From contig NZ_ONZI01000003.1 in the NCBI RefSeq assembly GCF_900312995.1, positions 434,001 through 498,000 on the forward strand: 64,000 nt of DNA, written 5' to 3'. This stretch comes from Kushneria phyllosphaerae. Its GTDB lineage: Bacteria > Pseudomonadota > Gammaproteobacteria > Pseudomonadales > Halomonadaceae. Shown here piece after piece: positions 10,058 to 20,230 of the stretch; positions within the stretch are counted from its first letter, which is position 1, and every line of letters begins with the position of its first letter. Below the pieces are notes generated by a model. That model saw only the letters and a list, made by a program, of their open reading frames with translations. It made no database searches and was not told the DNA's origin. A program made the position numbers and the translations under genes.

Positions 10058-11199
10058 GCGCACAGCGTGATAACAGCTCGCGCGTCGTAGCCTTTCGAGT
10101 CGACGCCTCGCTGGAGATGGGCACGGGGCACGTGATGCGCTGCCTGACGCTTGCGCGCGCGCTCTCACAGCAGGGGGTGACATGCCATTTTCTGTGCCGT
10201 GATCACACGGGGCATTTGATGGGCGCGATCGAGGCGAATGGTTTCTCGGTACACGCTCTGTCGAACGCCGACTCGAATGGCTCTGCACCTCAAGGCACCG
10301 GTGTGCCAGCACATGCGCATTGGTTAGGGGCCAGTTGGCAGCAGGATGCCGAGCAGTCTCGATCGATCATTCAGGACATTGGCCCGGACTGGCTGGTGGT
10401 CGATCACTACGCCCTCGACGCGCGTTGGGAGAACGCGGTTCTACCCGAGGCGACTCGGCTTCTGGTCATTGATGATCTGGCGGATCGACCGCACGCTGCC
10501 GATGCGCTGCTTGATCAGAACCTGGGGCGACAGGCCGAGGACTATGAACATCTGGTGCCTGGTCACTGCCACCTGATGATCGGGCCACAGTATGCGCTGC
10601 TCAGGCCGGAATTCGCACAGTGGCGGCCCTACAGCCTTGAGCGCCGTGAGCACCGTCGGGAATGTCAGGAGCTGTCAATCAGCCTTGGCGGCGTCGACAA
10701 GGACAATGTCACCGGCATTGTGCTGAATGCATTGCAGCAAAGCGACTTGCCTGCCAGGTGTCATGTCACGGTGATCATGGGGGCAACAGCGCCGTGGTTG
10801 GGTTCTGTCAGGGAGCAGGCGGCCAAACTGCCCTGGTCCACCGAGGTCGTGGTCAACGTCGATGATATGGCGCGCCGGATGGCAAATGCCGACCTGGCGA
10901 TCGGCGCGGCTGGAAGTACGTCCTGGGAACGCTGCTGTCTTGGTTTGCCAACCATTCTGCTCGTGCTGGCCAGCAATCAAAGAGAGGTCGCAGCATCGCT
11001 GGAAAGGCAGGGGGCCGCGATCGTTGTGCCGGCCGGGGATATTTCACAAGCACTGCCTCTTGCCCTGCACACGCTTGCTTCTGCAAATGCCCTCGATCAG
11101 GCAAGCCGGTATTCAGCCTGTTTGCTTGATGGTCAGGGGACTTCTCGAGCCTTGCAGGTTGTTTTATCAGGTATGAAACGCTCAGGTAATGTTGAATGA
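10054..11199 (+). CDS. pseG: UDP-2,4-diacetamido-2,4,6-trideoxy-beta-L-altropyranose hydrolase, PseG
   Basis: 381 residues from ATG 10054, which overlaps the pseF stop; the frame is open further upstream but inside pseF. PseG removes UDP from the diacetamido sugar before condensation with PEP. GT-B/MurG-like fold: N-terminal FRVDASLEMGTGHVMRCL contains the conserved His of the family (GHVMRC), DWLVVDHY and LLVIDDLADR follow, and AIGAAGSTSWERCCLGLP forms the C-terminal nucleotide-binding part. Confidence 0.92.
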   Translation: MSAQRDNSSRVVAFRVDASLEMGTGHVMRCLTLARALSQQGVTCHFLCRDHTGHLMGAIEANGFSVHALSNADSNGSAPQGTGVPAHAHWLGASWQQDAEQSRSIIQDIGPDWLVVDHYALDARWENAVLPEATRLLVIDDLADRPHAADALLDQNLGRQAEDYEHLVPGHCHLMIGPQYALLRPEFAQWRPYSLERREHRRECQELSISLGGVDKDNVTGIVLNALQQSDLPARCHVTVIMGATAPWLGSVREQAAKLPWSTEVVVNVDDMARRMANADLAIGAAGSTSWERCCLGLPTILLVLASNQREVAASLERQGAAIVVPAGDISQALPLALHTLASANALDQASRYSACLLDGQGTSRALQVVLSGMKRSGNVE

Positions 11200-11717
11200 A
11201 AGACCGTCTCCGCGACATGACATCCGATGATCTAGACATGGTGCTTGGCTGGCGCAATCATCCGGACGTTCGCCGTTGGATGTATACCCAGCAAGTGATT
11301 GAGATTGAGGAACACAAGGCCTGGTTCAAGCGTGCCGAAACGATGCCTGAAAGGCATCTGCTCATTTATGAGCAGGATGAAAAGCCACTGGGTTTTGTGA
11401 ACCTAAGCATGGTGGATCAACGGGCTGCCAGAGCCGAATGGGGATTTTATCTTGCTCCTGAAGCGCCACGCGGTACCGGGGCCAGACTTGGCGCCTGCTC
11501 GTTGGATCATGCCTTTTCAACGCTCTTTATCCATAAGCTCTGTGGTGAAGTTCTGGCCAATAACAGCCGTTCCCTGCTGTTTCATGAGCGTTTGGGCTTT
11601 CAGCGCGAGGCAACACTGCGGCATCATTTTTATGATGGGCATACTTACCATGATGTCATTGGCTTCGGGCTTTTGATCGAAGACTGGCACTCCATGCAAC
11701 AAGGAACGACGTTATGA
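11196..11717 (+). CDS. pseH: UDP-4-amino-sugar N-acetyltransferase, PseH
   Basis: 173 residues, GNAT fold. Acetylates the 4-amino group made by PseC with acetyl-CoA. Typical N-terminal LRDMTSDDLDMVLGWRNHPDVRRWM, and C-terminal KLCGEVLANNSRSLLFHERLGF, match PseH-type acetyltransferases. Overlaps pseG and pseI by four bases each. Confidence 0.92.
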   Translation: MKDRLRDMTSDDLDMVLGWRNHPDVRRWMYTQQVIEIEEHKAWFKRAETMPERHLLIYEQDEKPLGFVNLSMVDQRAARAEWGFYLAPEAPRGTGARLGACSLDHAFSTLFIHKLCGEVLANNSRSLLFHERLGFQREATLRHHFYDGHTYHDVIGFGLLIEDWHSMQQGTTL

Positions 11718-12766
11718 CCAACCCCACACTTGAAATCGCTGGGCGCAGCATATCGGTACATCATTCGCCATATATCATTGCCGAAATTTCAGCAAACCAT
11801 AACGGCAATATCGAAACGGCTTTTGAAATCATGCGGGCGGCCAAAAAGGCAGGTGCCGACGCGGTCAAGATTCAAACCTACCGCCCTGACACCATCACAC
11901 TGAAAAGTGACAGGCCGGATTTCAAGATTACGGATGGTCTCTGGAAAGGCCATACGCTCTATGACCTTTACGAGTGGGCACACACACCGTGGGAGTGGCA
12001 TGCCAGACTGTTTGAATATGCCCGTTCGCTTGGCATCACCCTTTTTAGTTCTCCCTTTGACACGACCGCCGTTGACCTGCTGGAAGAGCTTGGGGCCCCC
12101 GCCTACAAGATCGCCTCGTTTGAAGCCATTGATCTCCCTCTGATCGAGTATGTGGCGTCAAAGGGCAAGCCGATGATTATTTCCACCGGCATGGCCAATG
12201 ATGAAGAGATTCAGGAAGCCGTCGATGCAGCCCGAGGCGCCGGCTGCAAGGAACTTGCCATTTTGCACTGCGTTAGTGGTTATCCGGCGCCTGCAGAAGA
12301 TTACAACCTGCGTACCATTCCCGACATGATGGAGCGGTTTGGCTGCGTAACCGGCCTGTCAGACCACACCCTGGACGACACCACCGCTGTGACCAGCGTG
12401 GCGCTTGGCGCATCAATCATCGAAAAACACGTCACGCTCGACAGAAGTGGCGGTGGCCCCGATGACAGCTTCTCGCTTGAACCCGAAGATCTCACGGCCC
12501 TTTGCCGAGACACCAAAACCGCCTGGGCGGCTCTGGGCCAAGTTGACTATGGCCAGAAGTCGAGTGAGTTGGGGAACATCAAGTTTCGACGCTCGTTGTA
12601 CTTTGTCAAAGCGTTGAAAGCCGGTGACATCATCACGGAAGACTCCATACGGAGCGTGCGTCCAGGGTTTGGGGTGGCACCAAAGTATAAAAACACTATC
12701 GTTGGAAAAACCATACAGCGGGATGTGGACGTCAACACACCCGTATTAAATGACGATCTAAAATAA
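11714..12766 (+). CDS. pseI: Pseudaminic acid synthase, PseI
   Basis: 350 residues. NeuB-type TIM barrel that condenses 2,4-diacetamido-2,4,6-trideoxy-altrose with PEP to pseudaminic acid. Visible: IIAEISANHNGN near residue 20, KIQTYRPDTIT, STGMANDEEI, ILHCVSGYPAP and GLSDHTLDD, then a C-terminal SAF/antifreeze-like domain (RRSLYFVKALKAGDIITED ... RPGFG). Last gene of the overlapping pse block; the next gene starts after a gap and is far more A+T-rich. Confidence 0.95.
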   Translation: MTNPTLEIAGRSISVHHSPYIIAEISANHNGNIETAFEIMRAAKKAGADAVKIQTYRPDTITLKSDRPDFKITDGLWKGHTLYDLYEWAHTPWEWHARLFEYARSLGITLFSSPFDTTAVDLLEELGAPAYKIASFEAIDLPLIEYVASKGKPMIISTGMANDEEIQEAVDAARGAGCKELAILHCVSGYPAPAEDYNLRTIPDMMERFGCVTGLSDHTLDDTTAVTSVALGASIIEKHVTLDRSGGGPDDSFSLEPEDLTALCRDTKTAWAALGQVDYGQKSSELGNIKFRRSLYFVKALKAGDIITEDSIRSVRPGFGVAPKYKNTIVGKTIQRDVDVNTPVLNDDLK

Positions 12767-12812
12767 AGACAGCTCTATTTAAAGCCTTGGTGGTTAGATG
12801 GGGGACGGGAAT

Positions 12813-14261
12813 ATGAATTTTCTGGTGTTGTCGAACGGAGCACCCAAGTACCACAGGTTTTTTAACGGTTTTTCCAAAAAGTTAAAAAGTGACGGTCATA
12901 ACGTCTTTTATGCCGTAGATAGCCATGTGTCGCTTGATGAAAACGAAGTGCTCGACAATGAGGTTGAGTATAAGGTCTTCTCAGATTATTTCTCACGGCA
13001 TGAGATTGATGAAGCCATGCTTCGTGAGTATGGGGAATATAACATCAATTATGCACTGCTGTCCGATCATGACCGCTCTGTTGAATACGGTATCTGGGGG
13101 GAGCGGAGTAACGAGTTTTATGAAAAACTGAAAAGTGCTCTATTGTGCTATTTTTCAGAGATCATTGTTGAACAAAAAATTGATGTCGTTCTTTATGAGA
13201 ATGTCTCAAACTCGTTTGCCTATTTTTGCTGGCTTGTGTGTCAAGAGCACAGGGTTAAATATGTAGGGTTGACCGGCAACCGGCTTCCAGGACGATTCTG
13301 GATCACGGATAACCCACTGAAAGAGCATGAACCTGTTCAGGCCGTTTTCGAGAAAATAAGAAATGGTCGTGTGGAGGTTCCTGAAGAAGTCGCCGAGTGG
13401 TGCAGGGATTATCTTTCCAATATAGAAAGCATTAGTCCGGATTATATGAAATTTAATAATCTGGATAATGTTAGCATTTCAGGAAAATATTTTAAAAAGG
13501 ACAAGCTGGAAAAGTTCGTTTCTGGCGTTCGTCATGTTAATGACGACCATTACCATAGCTATCAGCGAGGAAATCCACTTCTTTTTTCATGGAGCCTTTT
13601 TACACGTAGTGTAAAAAGAAAGATGAAGATAAGGAGAGTAACTTCGATGTATGATCAGCCTGATAGCGGCGATCAATTTATATTGTATCCTTTACATTTT
13701 CATCCAGAGTCCTCGACCTCCATACTGAGTGGCAGCTATTTAAATGAATACGAAGTGATCCGGAATGTAGCGTTTAATCTCCCTCAGGGGATCAAGCTCT
13801 ATGTAAAGGATCACATGAGTGCCTTCGGATTTCCGTCGTTAAAGTTTTATCGCCAATTGAAAGGCTTGCCCAACGTAAAGCTGTTACCTCCTGACGCGCC
13901 AACCAAGAAGTTGATCAAGTCGTCGAGAGCTGTCATCACCCTCACCAGCACAGTCGGCTACGAGGCTCTTCTTTTAGGTAAACAGGTTTTTCTGTTCGGG
14001 GAAGTCTTTTATCAGTTTCACGAAGATGTAATAAAGATTGAAAATCCCGCAAAGCTTCATGAGCTTCTGTATGAAGCTTTGGCAAACAAAAAGAATGAGG
14101 CATCGTCTTATCAATATACGATAGATTTTTTGGCTGCTTACTACCTGAGCACGTTGCCGGGCAGCCTTAACCTGATGATGGATGACAATCAGCAGGCCGG
14201 AGCGCTTGTCGATCAGTTATATCCGCATGTCATGGATTATATCGACAGGGCTGTCAGCTAA
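12813..14261 (+). CDS. Capsule-synthesis-type glycosyltransferase (KpsS/KpsC-like)
   Basis: About 482 residues. The C-terminal half carries the capsule-synthesis family pattern: YPLHFHPESSTS, LYVKDHM, NVKLLPPDAPTKKLIKSS and VITLTSTVGYEALLLGK-Q-VFLFG. These proteins include CMP-Kdo and other CMP-nonulosonate transferases, so with the pse genes directly upstream a CMP-pseudaminate transferase is a reasonable inference, but acceptor and donor are not proven. ATG 12813 is preferred to ATG 12798 because GGGGA lies 7 bases before it. A+T-rich, as are the next two genes. Confidence 0.68.
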   Translation: MNFLVLSNGAPKYHRFFNGFSKKLKSDGHNVFYAVDSHVSLDENEVLDNEVEYKVFSDYFSRHEIDEAMLREYGEYNINYALLSDHDRSVEYGIWGERSNEFYEKLKSALLCYFSEIIVEQKIDVVLYENVSNSFAYFCWLVCQEHRVKYVGLTGNRLPGRFWITDNPLKEHEPVQAVFEKIRNGRVEVPEEVAEWCRDYLSNIESISPDYMKFNNLDNVSISGKYFKKDKLEKFVSGVRHVNDDHYHSYQRGNPLLFSWSLFTRSVKRKMKIRRVTSMYDQPDSGDQFILYPLHFHPESSTSILSGSYLNEYEVIRNVAFNLPQGIKLYVKDHMSAFGFPSLKFYRQLKGLPNVKLLPPDAPTKKLIKSSRAVITLTSTVGYEALLLGKQVFLFGEVFYQFHEDVIKIENPAKLHELLYEALANKKNEASSYQYTIDFLAAYYLSTLPGSLNLMMDDNQQAGALVDQLYPHVMDYIDRAVS

Positions 14262-14315
14262 GTTGAAATACGAGGTGTTGGGAAATTTGATAATCGGGTA
14301 TCGAGGCAGCAAGCA

Positions 14316-15677
14316 ATGAATATATCTGTTTTGCCGGGTGTTCTGCTGATTTTGTTGAGTTCATTGCTGCTGGTGTTGGAGCGGGCCACAGGGCTGTTTG
14401 GTCAGCCGGCTATTGCTGCGGCGTTTTTTATCCTGATGGTGCTGATTTACCTGACGAACATTTTTATCAAAAGTCGTGAATTTACGATTTCCTACTTTTA
14501 TCAAATTTTCTATTTTATATTTTTGTTGGTCAGCGCTGCTATAGTGGCGAACGGCGCCTACATGATAGAGATAGCCAAGGAAGGCAATGCTAATGGCGTT
14601 TTCTGGGCTTTGGCAATTTTCTTTATTACGGGGCTTGAGGTTTCTCGTTTTGCTTATTATTGCAGTATGAGAAATTTCGAAAGGCTTCCGTCGCCTCGTG
14701 TCCATATAGCCGTTGAAAAAGGCATTCTGCTCGCAATTGTTTTCCTTGCGATCGCGATCTCCTTTTATGTGCTTGTGCGCTATTCCAGCCCCTACCTTTT
14801 AAAAATCGAAAGAAACGATTTCTGGACAGCAGTCGTACCCTCAAGCCTTGGGTTTGTCCCCTCGCTTATTTTTCAGACCTTTTTTCTGGCGCTGTCGCTG
14901 TACTGGATGAAAGATGGTGGTGACAAAAAACTGGCTTCTGTCATTGTCCTGAGTTATCTCTTTATCACTGTGTTTGTACTTGGGCAGAAGATGTCATTTG
15001 CCATTACCTACACAATGATTCTGGGGTTCTTTATAGCGGCTCACAAACCCGACTTTAAGATAAGCTGGCGCGTGATGCTTGTGTCAGGTCTGGCAGGCTT
15101 GTCGGTTCTGGGGCTTTTGATTTACAGCTACGTGATCATAGGCAGAGATGCCGATTTTATTCTTATTCGGGTGGCACTGCAAAGTCAGTTGAACTGGAGT
15201 GTGCTTGATGGTCCGGAGTTTCCCTGGTTTTCGACGGTGCTCGCATCATGCTATCTGGGTTGTCAGGGTTTCGATTCCGGCGCTGATTTTATGTCTTACT
15301 ACTATCTGCCGGAAGCGGTTTATAACCATTACACGAATACGGGTACCGGTCTTTCCGGTTTTTTCCCCGCGCTTTCGATTTTCTCGCTTGGATTTCCGTT
15401 AGCCCTTGTCGCTTATATGCTAACTTCATTTGTAATGGGTATACTTCAGGCCTATCTGGTCAATCATATCAGACGAAAAAATATCATTTTCAGCTTTTTG
15501 GTGTTTAAGATTTATTTTGCCGTAATCCTGTTTGTTTATGCAGGTATTCAAGTTATTTTTAATAAGCCGTTTTGGCTGGCGGTGTTATTGTGTATGGCAA
15601 TGCTGGTGCTGTTGAAATTATTCAGTAAGCAGGATCGAGGCAATGGCGACGCTGGCTTCAGGAAAGTGCATGAATGA
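14316..15677 (+). CDS. Wzy-like polysaccharide polymerase (multi-spanning membrane protein)
   Basis: 453 residues with 10 or more hydrophobic helices and few sequence motifs, as usual for Wzy proteins. A larger hydrophilic loop around residues 300-350 (YYYLPEAVYNHYTNTGTGLSG) would face the periplasm. Position between glycosyltransferases, and the presence of Wzz and Wzx, suggest it polymerises undecaprenyl-linked repeat units. Assigned by topology and context only. Low G+C. Confidence 0.6.
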   Translation: MNISVLPGVLLILLSSLLLVLERATGLFGQPAIAAAFFILMVLIYLTNIFIKSREFTISYFYQIFYFIFLLVSAAIVANGAYMIEIAKEGNANGVFWALAIFFITGLEVSRFAYYCSMRNFERLPSPRVHIAVEKGILLAIVFLAIAISFYVLVRYSSPYLLKIERNDFWTAVVPSSLGFVPSLIFQTFFLALSLYWMKDGGDKKLASVIVLSYLFITVFVLGQKMSFAITYTMILGFFIAAHKPDFKISWRVMLVSGLAGLSVLGLLIYSYVIIGRDADFILIRVALQSQLNWSVLDGPEFPWFSTVLASCYLGCQGFDSGADFMSYYYLPEAVYNHYTNTGTGLSGFFPALSIFSLGFPLALVAYMLTSFVMGILQAYLVNHIRRKNIIFSFLVFKIYFAVILFVYAGIQVIFNKPFWLAVLLCMAMLVLLKLFSKQDRGNGDAGFRKVHE

Positions 15678-15783
15678 TCTGATTGCCGTTAAATGAGTGT
15701 GACGTGCCTTGGTGCGTGTTATGTCTGGGCGTTTTACGGGTTAATTTCCTTGGAGATTCCAAGGTATAAAAGGTTGGTAAAGT

Positions 15784-16863
15784 ATGAAGTATGATGTGAT
15801 TATGGCAGGTCCTTTTCCACCTCCCGTGCATGGTATGGCCTCGATAAACCTGTGCGTTTACAAAGATTTCGTCCAAAAAGGAAAACAGGTCAAGTTTTTA
15901 AACACATCTGCCAAAAATTTAAAGCGCGGCTATTTCTCAAGGCTTGGAAGAGCGCCAAAAGTAATCTTGAATCTGCTTATTTTTATGGCCAAGGTCCGGC
16001 AATGTAAAAACTTTTACTCAAGCGTTTCTGGAGGGAAGGGACAAGTTTACGAGATTCTTTTTACGGCGGCGGCTCGGGTTTTCAGGAAGCAGGTTTATCT
16101 GCACCATCATACCTTTTCATATCTCGATAACTATAGCCGGCTCACGATGCTTATGACCAGGGTGGCTGGCCCGGAAGCAAGGCATATTGTTTTGTCCGAA
16201 GAAATGGCTCAAAAAATGAGAGATAAGTATGGTGCAAAAAGGGTGATAGCCGTTTCAAATAGTGCCTTTCTGGTTAGCAATGAAAGTGCCGCCATCAAAA
16301 AAGAGCCCAAGAGTAATTTAATGGCGATTGGCTTTATGAGTAATATTGCCAAGGAAAAAGGTATTTTTGAGTTTCTGGATTTTTTCACCGAAGCCAATAA
16401 AAAAGGATTGCCGGTAAAAGGAGAGATTGCTGGCCCCTTTCAGGATGAGGAGATTAAAAGCGAAGTTCTTGAGAGGTTAAAGCAGCTTCCTAACGTGGAT
16501 TATTTGGGGCCAAGGTATGGTGCGGAAAAAGAGCTTTTTTATAATGGAATTGATGTTCTTCTGTTTCCGACTATTTATGCGAATGAAGCCGAGCCATTGA
16601 CCATTCATGAAGCGATGAGTCATGGCCTCCCGGTTATCGCTTATGGTCGAGGCGCCATACCCGAGATACTTGATAAAGAAAGCGGTGTTGTCATTGATGT
16701 CCACCAGCCGTTTGTTAGCATTGCGTTGACACATATAGAAGAGTGGATAAAAACCCCTGTTCTTTTTAAAAGATTGTCTTGCAATGCGAGAGATACTTTT
16801 GGCAGATGCAGAAGTAGCAATATATCGATTTGGAATGAAATTAGTTCGCAGGATTTTGGTTGA
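15784..16863 (+). CDS. Glycosyltransferase family 4
   Basis: 359 residues, GT-B fold. N-terminal MAGPFPPPVHGMA contains the glycine-rich acceptor-side loop; the C-terminal donor domain shows IGFMSNIAKEKGIFEFL and the E-x7-E-like element EAEPLTIHEAMSHGLPVIAYGRGAIPEI typical of GT4. Retaining transferase acting on the cytoplasmic face; sugar specificity cannot be read. A+T-rich, the last gene of the low-G+C patch. Confidence 0.78.
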   Translation: MKYDVIMAGPFPPPVHGMASINLCVYKDFVQKGKQVKFLNTSAKNLKRGYFSRLGRAPKVILNLLIFMAKVRQCKNFYSSVSGGKGQVYEILFTAAARVFRKQVYLHHHTFSYLDNYSRLTMLMTRVAGPEARHIVLSEEMAQKMRDKYGAKRVIAVSNSAFLVSNESAAIKKEPKSNLMAIGFMSNIAKEKGIFEFLDFFTEANKKGLPVKGEIAGPFQDEEIKSEVLERLKQLPNVDYLGPRYGAEKELFYNGIDVLLFPTIYANEAEPLTIHEAMSHGLPVIAYGRGAIPEILDKESGVVIDVHQPFVSIALTHIEEWIKTPVLFKRLSCNARDTFGRCRSSNISIWNEISSQDFG

Positions 16864-16894
16864 ACCTTATCTATGACTGCAGGCTGAAAATAGT

Positions 16895-18019
16895 ATGGCT
16901 ATGAAAAAAGCGTTGATAACCGGTGTGACAGGACAGGACGGTTCCTATCTGGCCGAATTGCTTCTGGAAAAAGGCTATGAGGTCCATGGCATCAAGCGTC
17001 GTGCCTCCTCGTTCAATACACAACGAGTGGATCACATCTATCAGGACCCCCATGTCGAACATCAGAACTTTATTCTTCACTATGGTGATCTGACCGACTC
17101 TTCCAATCTCACCCGCATTCTTCAGCAGGTGCAGCCGGATGAGGTTTATAACCTGGGGGCACAGTCGCACGTGGCGGTCAGCTTCGAGTCGCCTGAGTAC
17201 ACTGCCGATGTCGATGCCATGGGCACGTTGCGGATTCTCGAAGCGATACGCTTGCTTGGGCTGGAAAAGAAGACGCGTTTTTATCAGGCATCCACTTCAG
17301 AGCTGTACGGGTTGGTCCAGGAAATCCCGCAAAAGGAAACAACGCCTTTTCACCCGCGCTCTCCCTATGCCGTGGCCAAACTGTATGCGTACTGGATCAC
17401 GGTCAACTATCGCGAAGCCTACGGCATGTATGCCTGCAATGGCATCCTGTTCAATCATGAATCTCCGCGCCGGGGGGAAACCTTTGTAACGCGAAAGATC
17501 ACACGAGGGCTGGCCAATATTTCCCAGGGGCTGGAGAAATGCCTCTACATGGGGAATATGGATGCCCTGCGTGACTGGGGGCATGCCAAGGATTACGTGC
17601 GCATGCAGTGGATGATGCTGCAGCAGGAACAGCCTGAAGACTTCGTGATTGCAACAGGCAAACAGATTTCTGTTCGTGATTTTATTGCCATGAGCGCGAG
17701 AAACCTCGGCATTACCCTGCGTTTTGAGGGGAGCGGCCTCGAAGAAGTGGGTATTGTTGAATCAGTGGATGCGGAGTTGGCCCCGGGGCTTGAATGTGGC
17801 AGTACTGTGGTGCGCGTTGACCCCCGTTATTTCCGTCCTGCCGAGGTGGAAACCCTTTTGGGTGATCCGACGTATGCTAAAGCCAGGCTGGGTTGGGAGC
17901 CTGAAATAAGTGTCGAAAGCATGTGCGCCGAAATGGTTCAGGAAGACCTGAAGGTCGCTCAGCGCCATGCCCTGCTCAAGGAGTTTGGACACACGGTCAC
18001 GATATCGGTGGAGAATTGA
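16895..18019 (+). CDS. gmd: GDP-mannose 4,6-dehydratase
   Basis: 374 residues. Converts GDP-D-mannose to GDP-4-keto-6-deoxy-mannose, the first step to GDP-L-fucose. Rossmann motif [20 protein letters not shown] at the N-terminus, [20 protein letters not shown], the Ser-Tyr-x3-Lys catalytic set (STSELYG ... [12 protein letters not shown]) and [15 protein letters not shown] are all clear. ATG 16901 is an alternative start. Followed two bases later by the fucose synthase gene. Confidence 0.96.
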   Translation: MAMKKALITGVTGQDGSYLAELLLEKGYEVHGIKRRASSFNTQRVDHIYQDPHVEHQNFILHYGDLTDSSNLTRILQQVQPDEVYNLGAQSHVAVSFESPEYTADVDAMGTLRILEAIRLLGLEKKTRFYQASTSELYGLVQEIPQKETTPFHPRSPYAVAKLYAYWITVNYREAYGMYACNGILFNHESPRRGETFVTRKITRGLANISQGLEKCLYMGNMDALRDWGHAKDYVRMQWMMLQQEQPEDFVIATGKQISVRDFIAMSARNLGITLRFEGSGLEEVGIVESVDAELAPGLECGSTVVRVDPRYFRPAEVETLLGDPTYAKARLGWEPEISVESMCAEMVQEDLKVAQRHALLKEFGHTVTISVEN

Positions 18020-18021
18020 TC

Positions 18022-18996
18022 ATGCCGGAGAATCTGGATCGACCTGTATTCGTCGCAGGCCATCGCGGGATGGTCGGCGCGGCTATCGTTCGCCGTCTGC
18101 AGGCACTGGGCTATAGCAACATTCTGACAGCGAGTCGCAGTGAGCTGGATCTGCTGGACCAGCGAGCGGTGCTGGATTTTTTTGAAACCTATGAGATCGC
18201 AGAAGTGTATCTGGCGGCGGCCAAAGTGGGCGGGATTCATGCGAACAATACTTTTCCTGCAGATTTCATTCATGAAAATCTGGTGATCGAAACCAACCTG
18301 ATTCATGCCGCGCATCAAGGCAATGTACAGAAGCTTCTTTTTCTCGGTTCTTCCTGCATTTATCCAAAGCAGGCCGAACAGCCCATGCGTGAGAGTGCGC
18401 TATTGACCGGACCGCTGGAGCCGACCAACGAACCCTATGCACTTGCAAAGATTGCCGGAATAAAGCTGTGTGAAAGCTTTAATCGACAATATGGCCGCGA
18501 TTATCGCAGTGTCATGCCCACCAATCTTTATGGCCCGTTTGACAACTTTCACCCGGAAAATTCTCATGTTGTTCCTGCCCTGATACGCCGCATTCATGAG
18601 GCCAAACAGCTCGAGTCTGAACAGGTCACTATCTGGGGCAGCGGCAAACCGATGCGTGAGTTCCTGCATGTCGATGATATGGCTGATGCCTGTATCCACG
18701 TCATGCAACTCGATCAAGAGGTTTATGCTGAAGCGACGGAGCCGATGCTTTCGCACATCAATGTCGGTACGGGGGTTGATTGCAGCATCAGAGAACTGGC
18801 TGAAACGCTCAAGGAGGTTATCGGCTTTCAGGGGGCGCTGGTGTTTGATACCAGCAAACCTGACGGCACGCCTCGGAAACTGCTTGATGTTTCCCGGCTG
18901 GAGGGGCTGGGCTGGCGTGCGGGGATTGGCCTGCATGAAGGACTCCAGAACGCCTATCAGTGGTATTTGGAAAACATGGATCACGCAAGGCAATGA
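18022..18996 (+). CDS. fcl: GDP-L-fucose synthase
   Basis: 324 residues from ATG 18022, two bases after gmd. Epimerises and reduces GDP-4-keto-6-deoxy-mannose to GDP-L-fucose. N-terminal [45 protein letters not shown], and [22 protein letters not shown] (catalytic Tyr-x3-Lys) are diagnostic, as is [13 protein letters not shown]. An open frame reaching back into gmd is not needed to explain the protein. Confidence 0.96.
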   Translation: MPENLDRPVFVAGHRGMVGAAIVRRLQALGYSNILTASRSELDLLDQRAVLDFFETYEIAEVYLAAAKVGGIHANNTFPADFIHENLVIETNLIHAAHQGNVQKLLFLGSSCIYPKQAEQPMRESALLTGPLEPTNEPYALAKIAGIKLCESFNRQYGRDYRSVMPTNLYGPFDNFHPENSHVVPALIRRIHEAKQLESEQVTIWGSGKPMREFLHVDDMADACIHVMQLDQEVYAEATEPMLSHINVGTGVDCSIRELAETLKEVIGFQGALVFDTSKPDGTPRKLLDVSRLEGLGWRAGIGLHEGLQNAYQWYLENMDHARQ

Positions 18997-19009
18997 GAAT
19001 GGAACCTTG

Positions 19010-20218
19010 ATGAAGATACTGCTTTATGGAATCAACTATAAGCCTGAACTCACGGGTATCGGTAAATACTCGGGAGAGTTGTGCGAGTGGTTGTCAAGTC
19101 AGGGGCATGATGTCCGTGTTGTTACTGCACTGCCTTACTATCCTGCCTGGCAGATAGATCCTGGCTATTCAAGATGGTGGTTCAAAAAGGAAAGGGTGGA
19201 AGGCATCAATGTATTACGGTGCCCGTTATACGTACCCAGGTCTCCGACCACCATCAAGCGTCTTTTTCATTTGTCTTCCTTTGCACTGACGTCCTTTTTT
19301 GGTCTGTTTGCCAATTTAAAGTGGAAGCCCGACCTGGTTATCCTGGTGGCGCCGACGCTTTTCTGCGCCCCGGCAGCTATCGCCTTTTCCAGATTGACTG
19401 GGGCGAAAAGTGTTATTCATGTGCAGGACTATGAAGTTGATGCAATGTTTGGCCTGGGTCTTGCCCAAAAGGGTGGGGCCGAGAAAATTGCATACAAGGT
19501 AGAACGTTACCTGCTTGATGGCTTTGATTATGTGTCCACCATTTCAAAAGCCATGTTGAAAAAAGCAGTGAGCAAGGGCGTCGAAAAGGAGAAGACGGTA
19601 TTTTTTCCGAACTGGTCAGAAGTATCTCGATTTAGCGATGCCATCAAGGACAATGACTTTCTGTCTGACCTTGGTATCAATAGCCAAAAAAGAATAGTGC
19701 TTTATTCGGGGAATATGGGAGAAAAGCAGGGTCTTGAGTCGGTAATCGCTGCTGCAGATATTTTGCGGGATCGATCGGACATACAGTTTGTCATGGTCGG
19801 TGAGGGCGGTGGAAAAAGCAGACTTATCAAACTTGCCGAAAAACAAAAGCTGGAAAATATTGTTTTTCTGCCCCTGCAGCCCTATGACAAACTGCCGACG
19901 CTGCTGGCCTCTGTCGACTGCCATCTGGTTGTTCAGCGTCGCGGTGCCGCTGATGTTGTTTTACCTTCCAAGCTGACGAACATTCTGGCTGTAGGGGGCA
20001 ACGCGGTGATTACGGCGGATCCGGAAACGGAGCTGGGCATATTATGTCGGGACTACCCGGGTATTGCCGAGTGTGTCGAGCCTGAATCCAGTCGTGCTCT
20101 GGCCGAGGGAATTCTGAGCGCTTTGGAGAAGTCTCAACCCAATGTTGTGGCTTCAGAGTATGCGGCCAGAAATCTTGACAAGGCTCAGGTGATTCAAAAC
20201 TTCTTAAACTCGATTTGA
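19010..20218 (+). CDS. wcaI: WcaI-like glycosyltransferase (GT4)
   Basis: 402 residues from ATG 19010. Matches the colanic-acid transferase WcaI type: MKILLYGINYKPELTGIGKYSGELCEWL start, VTALPYYPAW, YRRGVEGI-like WFKKERVEGINVLRCPLYVP, HVQDYEVDAMFGLGL, and the donor-domain VLYSGNMGEKQGLE. In colanic acid WcaI is thought to add fucose to the lipid-linked intermediate, fitting the gmd-fcl genes just upstream. Assignment to the family is firm, exact linkage is inference. Confidence 0.87.
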   Translation: MKILLYGINYKPELTGIGKYSGELCEWLSSQGHDVRVVTALPYYPAWQIDPGYSRWWFKKERVEGINVLRCPLYVPRSPTTIKRLFHLSSFALTSFFGLFANLKWKPDLVILVAPTLFCAPAAIAFSRLTGAKSVIHVQDYEVDAMFGLGLAQKGGAEKIAYKVERYLLDGFDYVSTISKAMLKKAVSKGVEKEKTVFFPNWSEVSRFSDAIKDNDFLSDLGINSQKRIVLYSGNMGEKQGLESVIAAADILRDRSDIQFVMVGEGGGKSRLIKLAEKQKLENIVFLPLQPYDKLPTLLASVDCHLVVQRRGAADVVLPSKLTNILAVGGNAVITADPETELGILCRDYPGIAECVEPESSRALAEGILSALEKSQPNVVASEYAARNLDKAQVIQNFLNSI

Positions 20219-20230
20219 GCACCCTAAATC

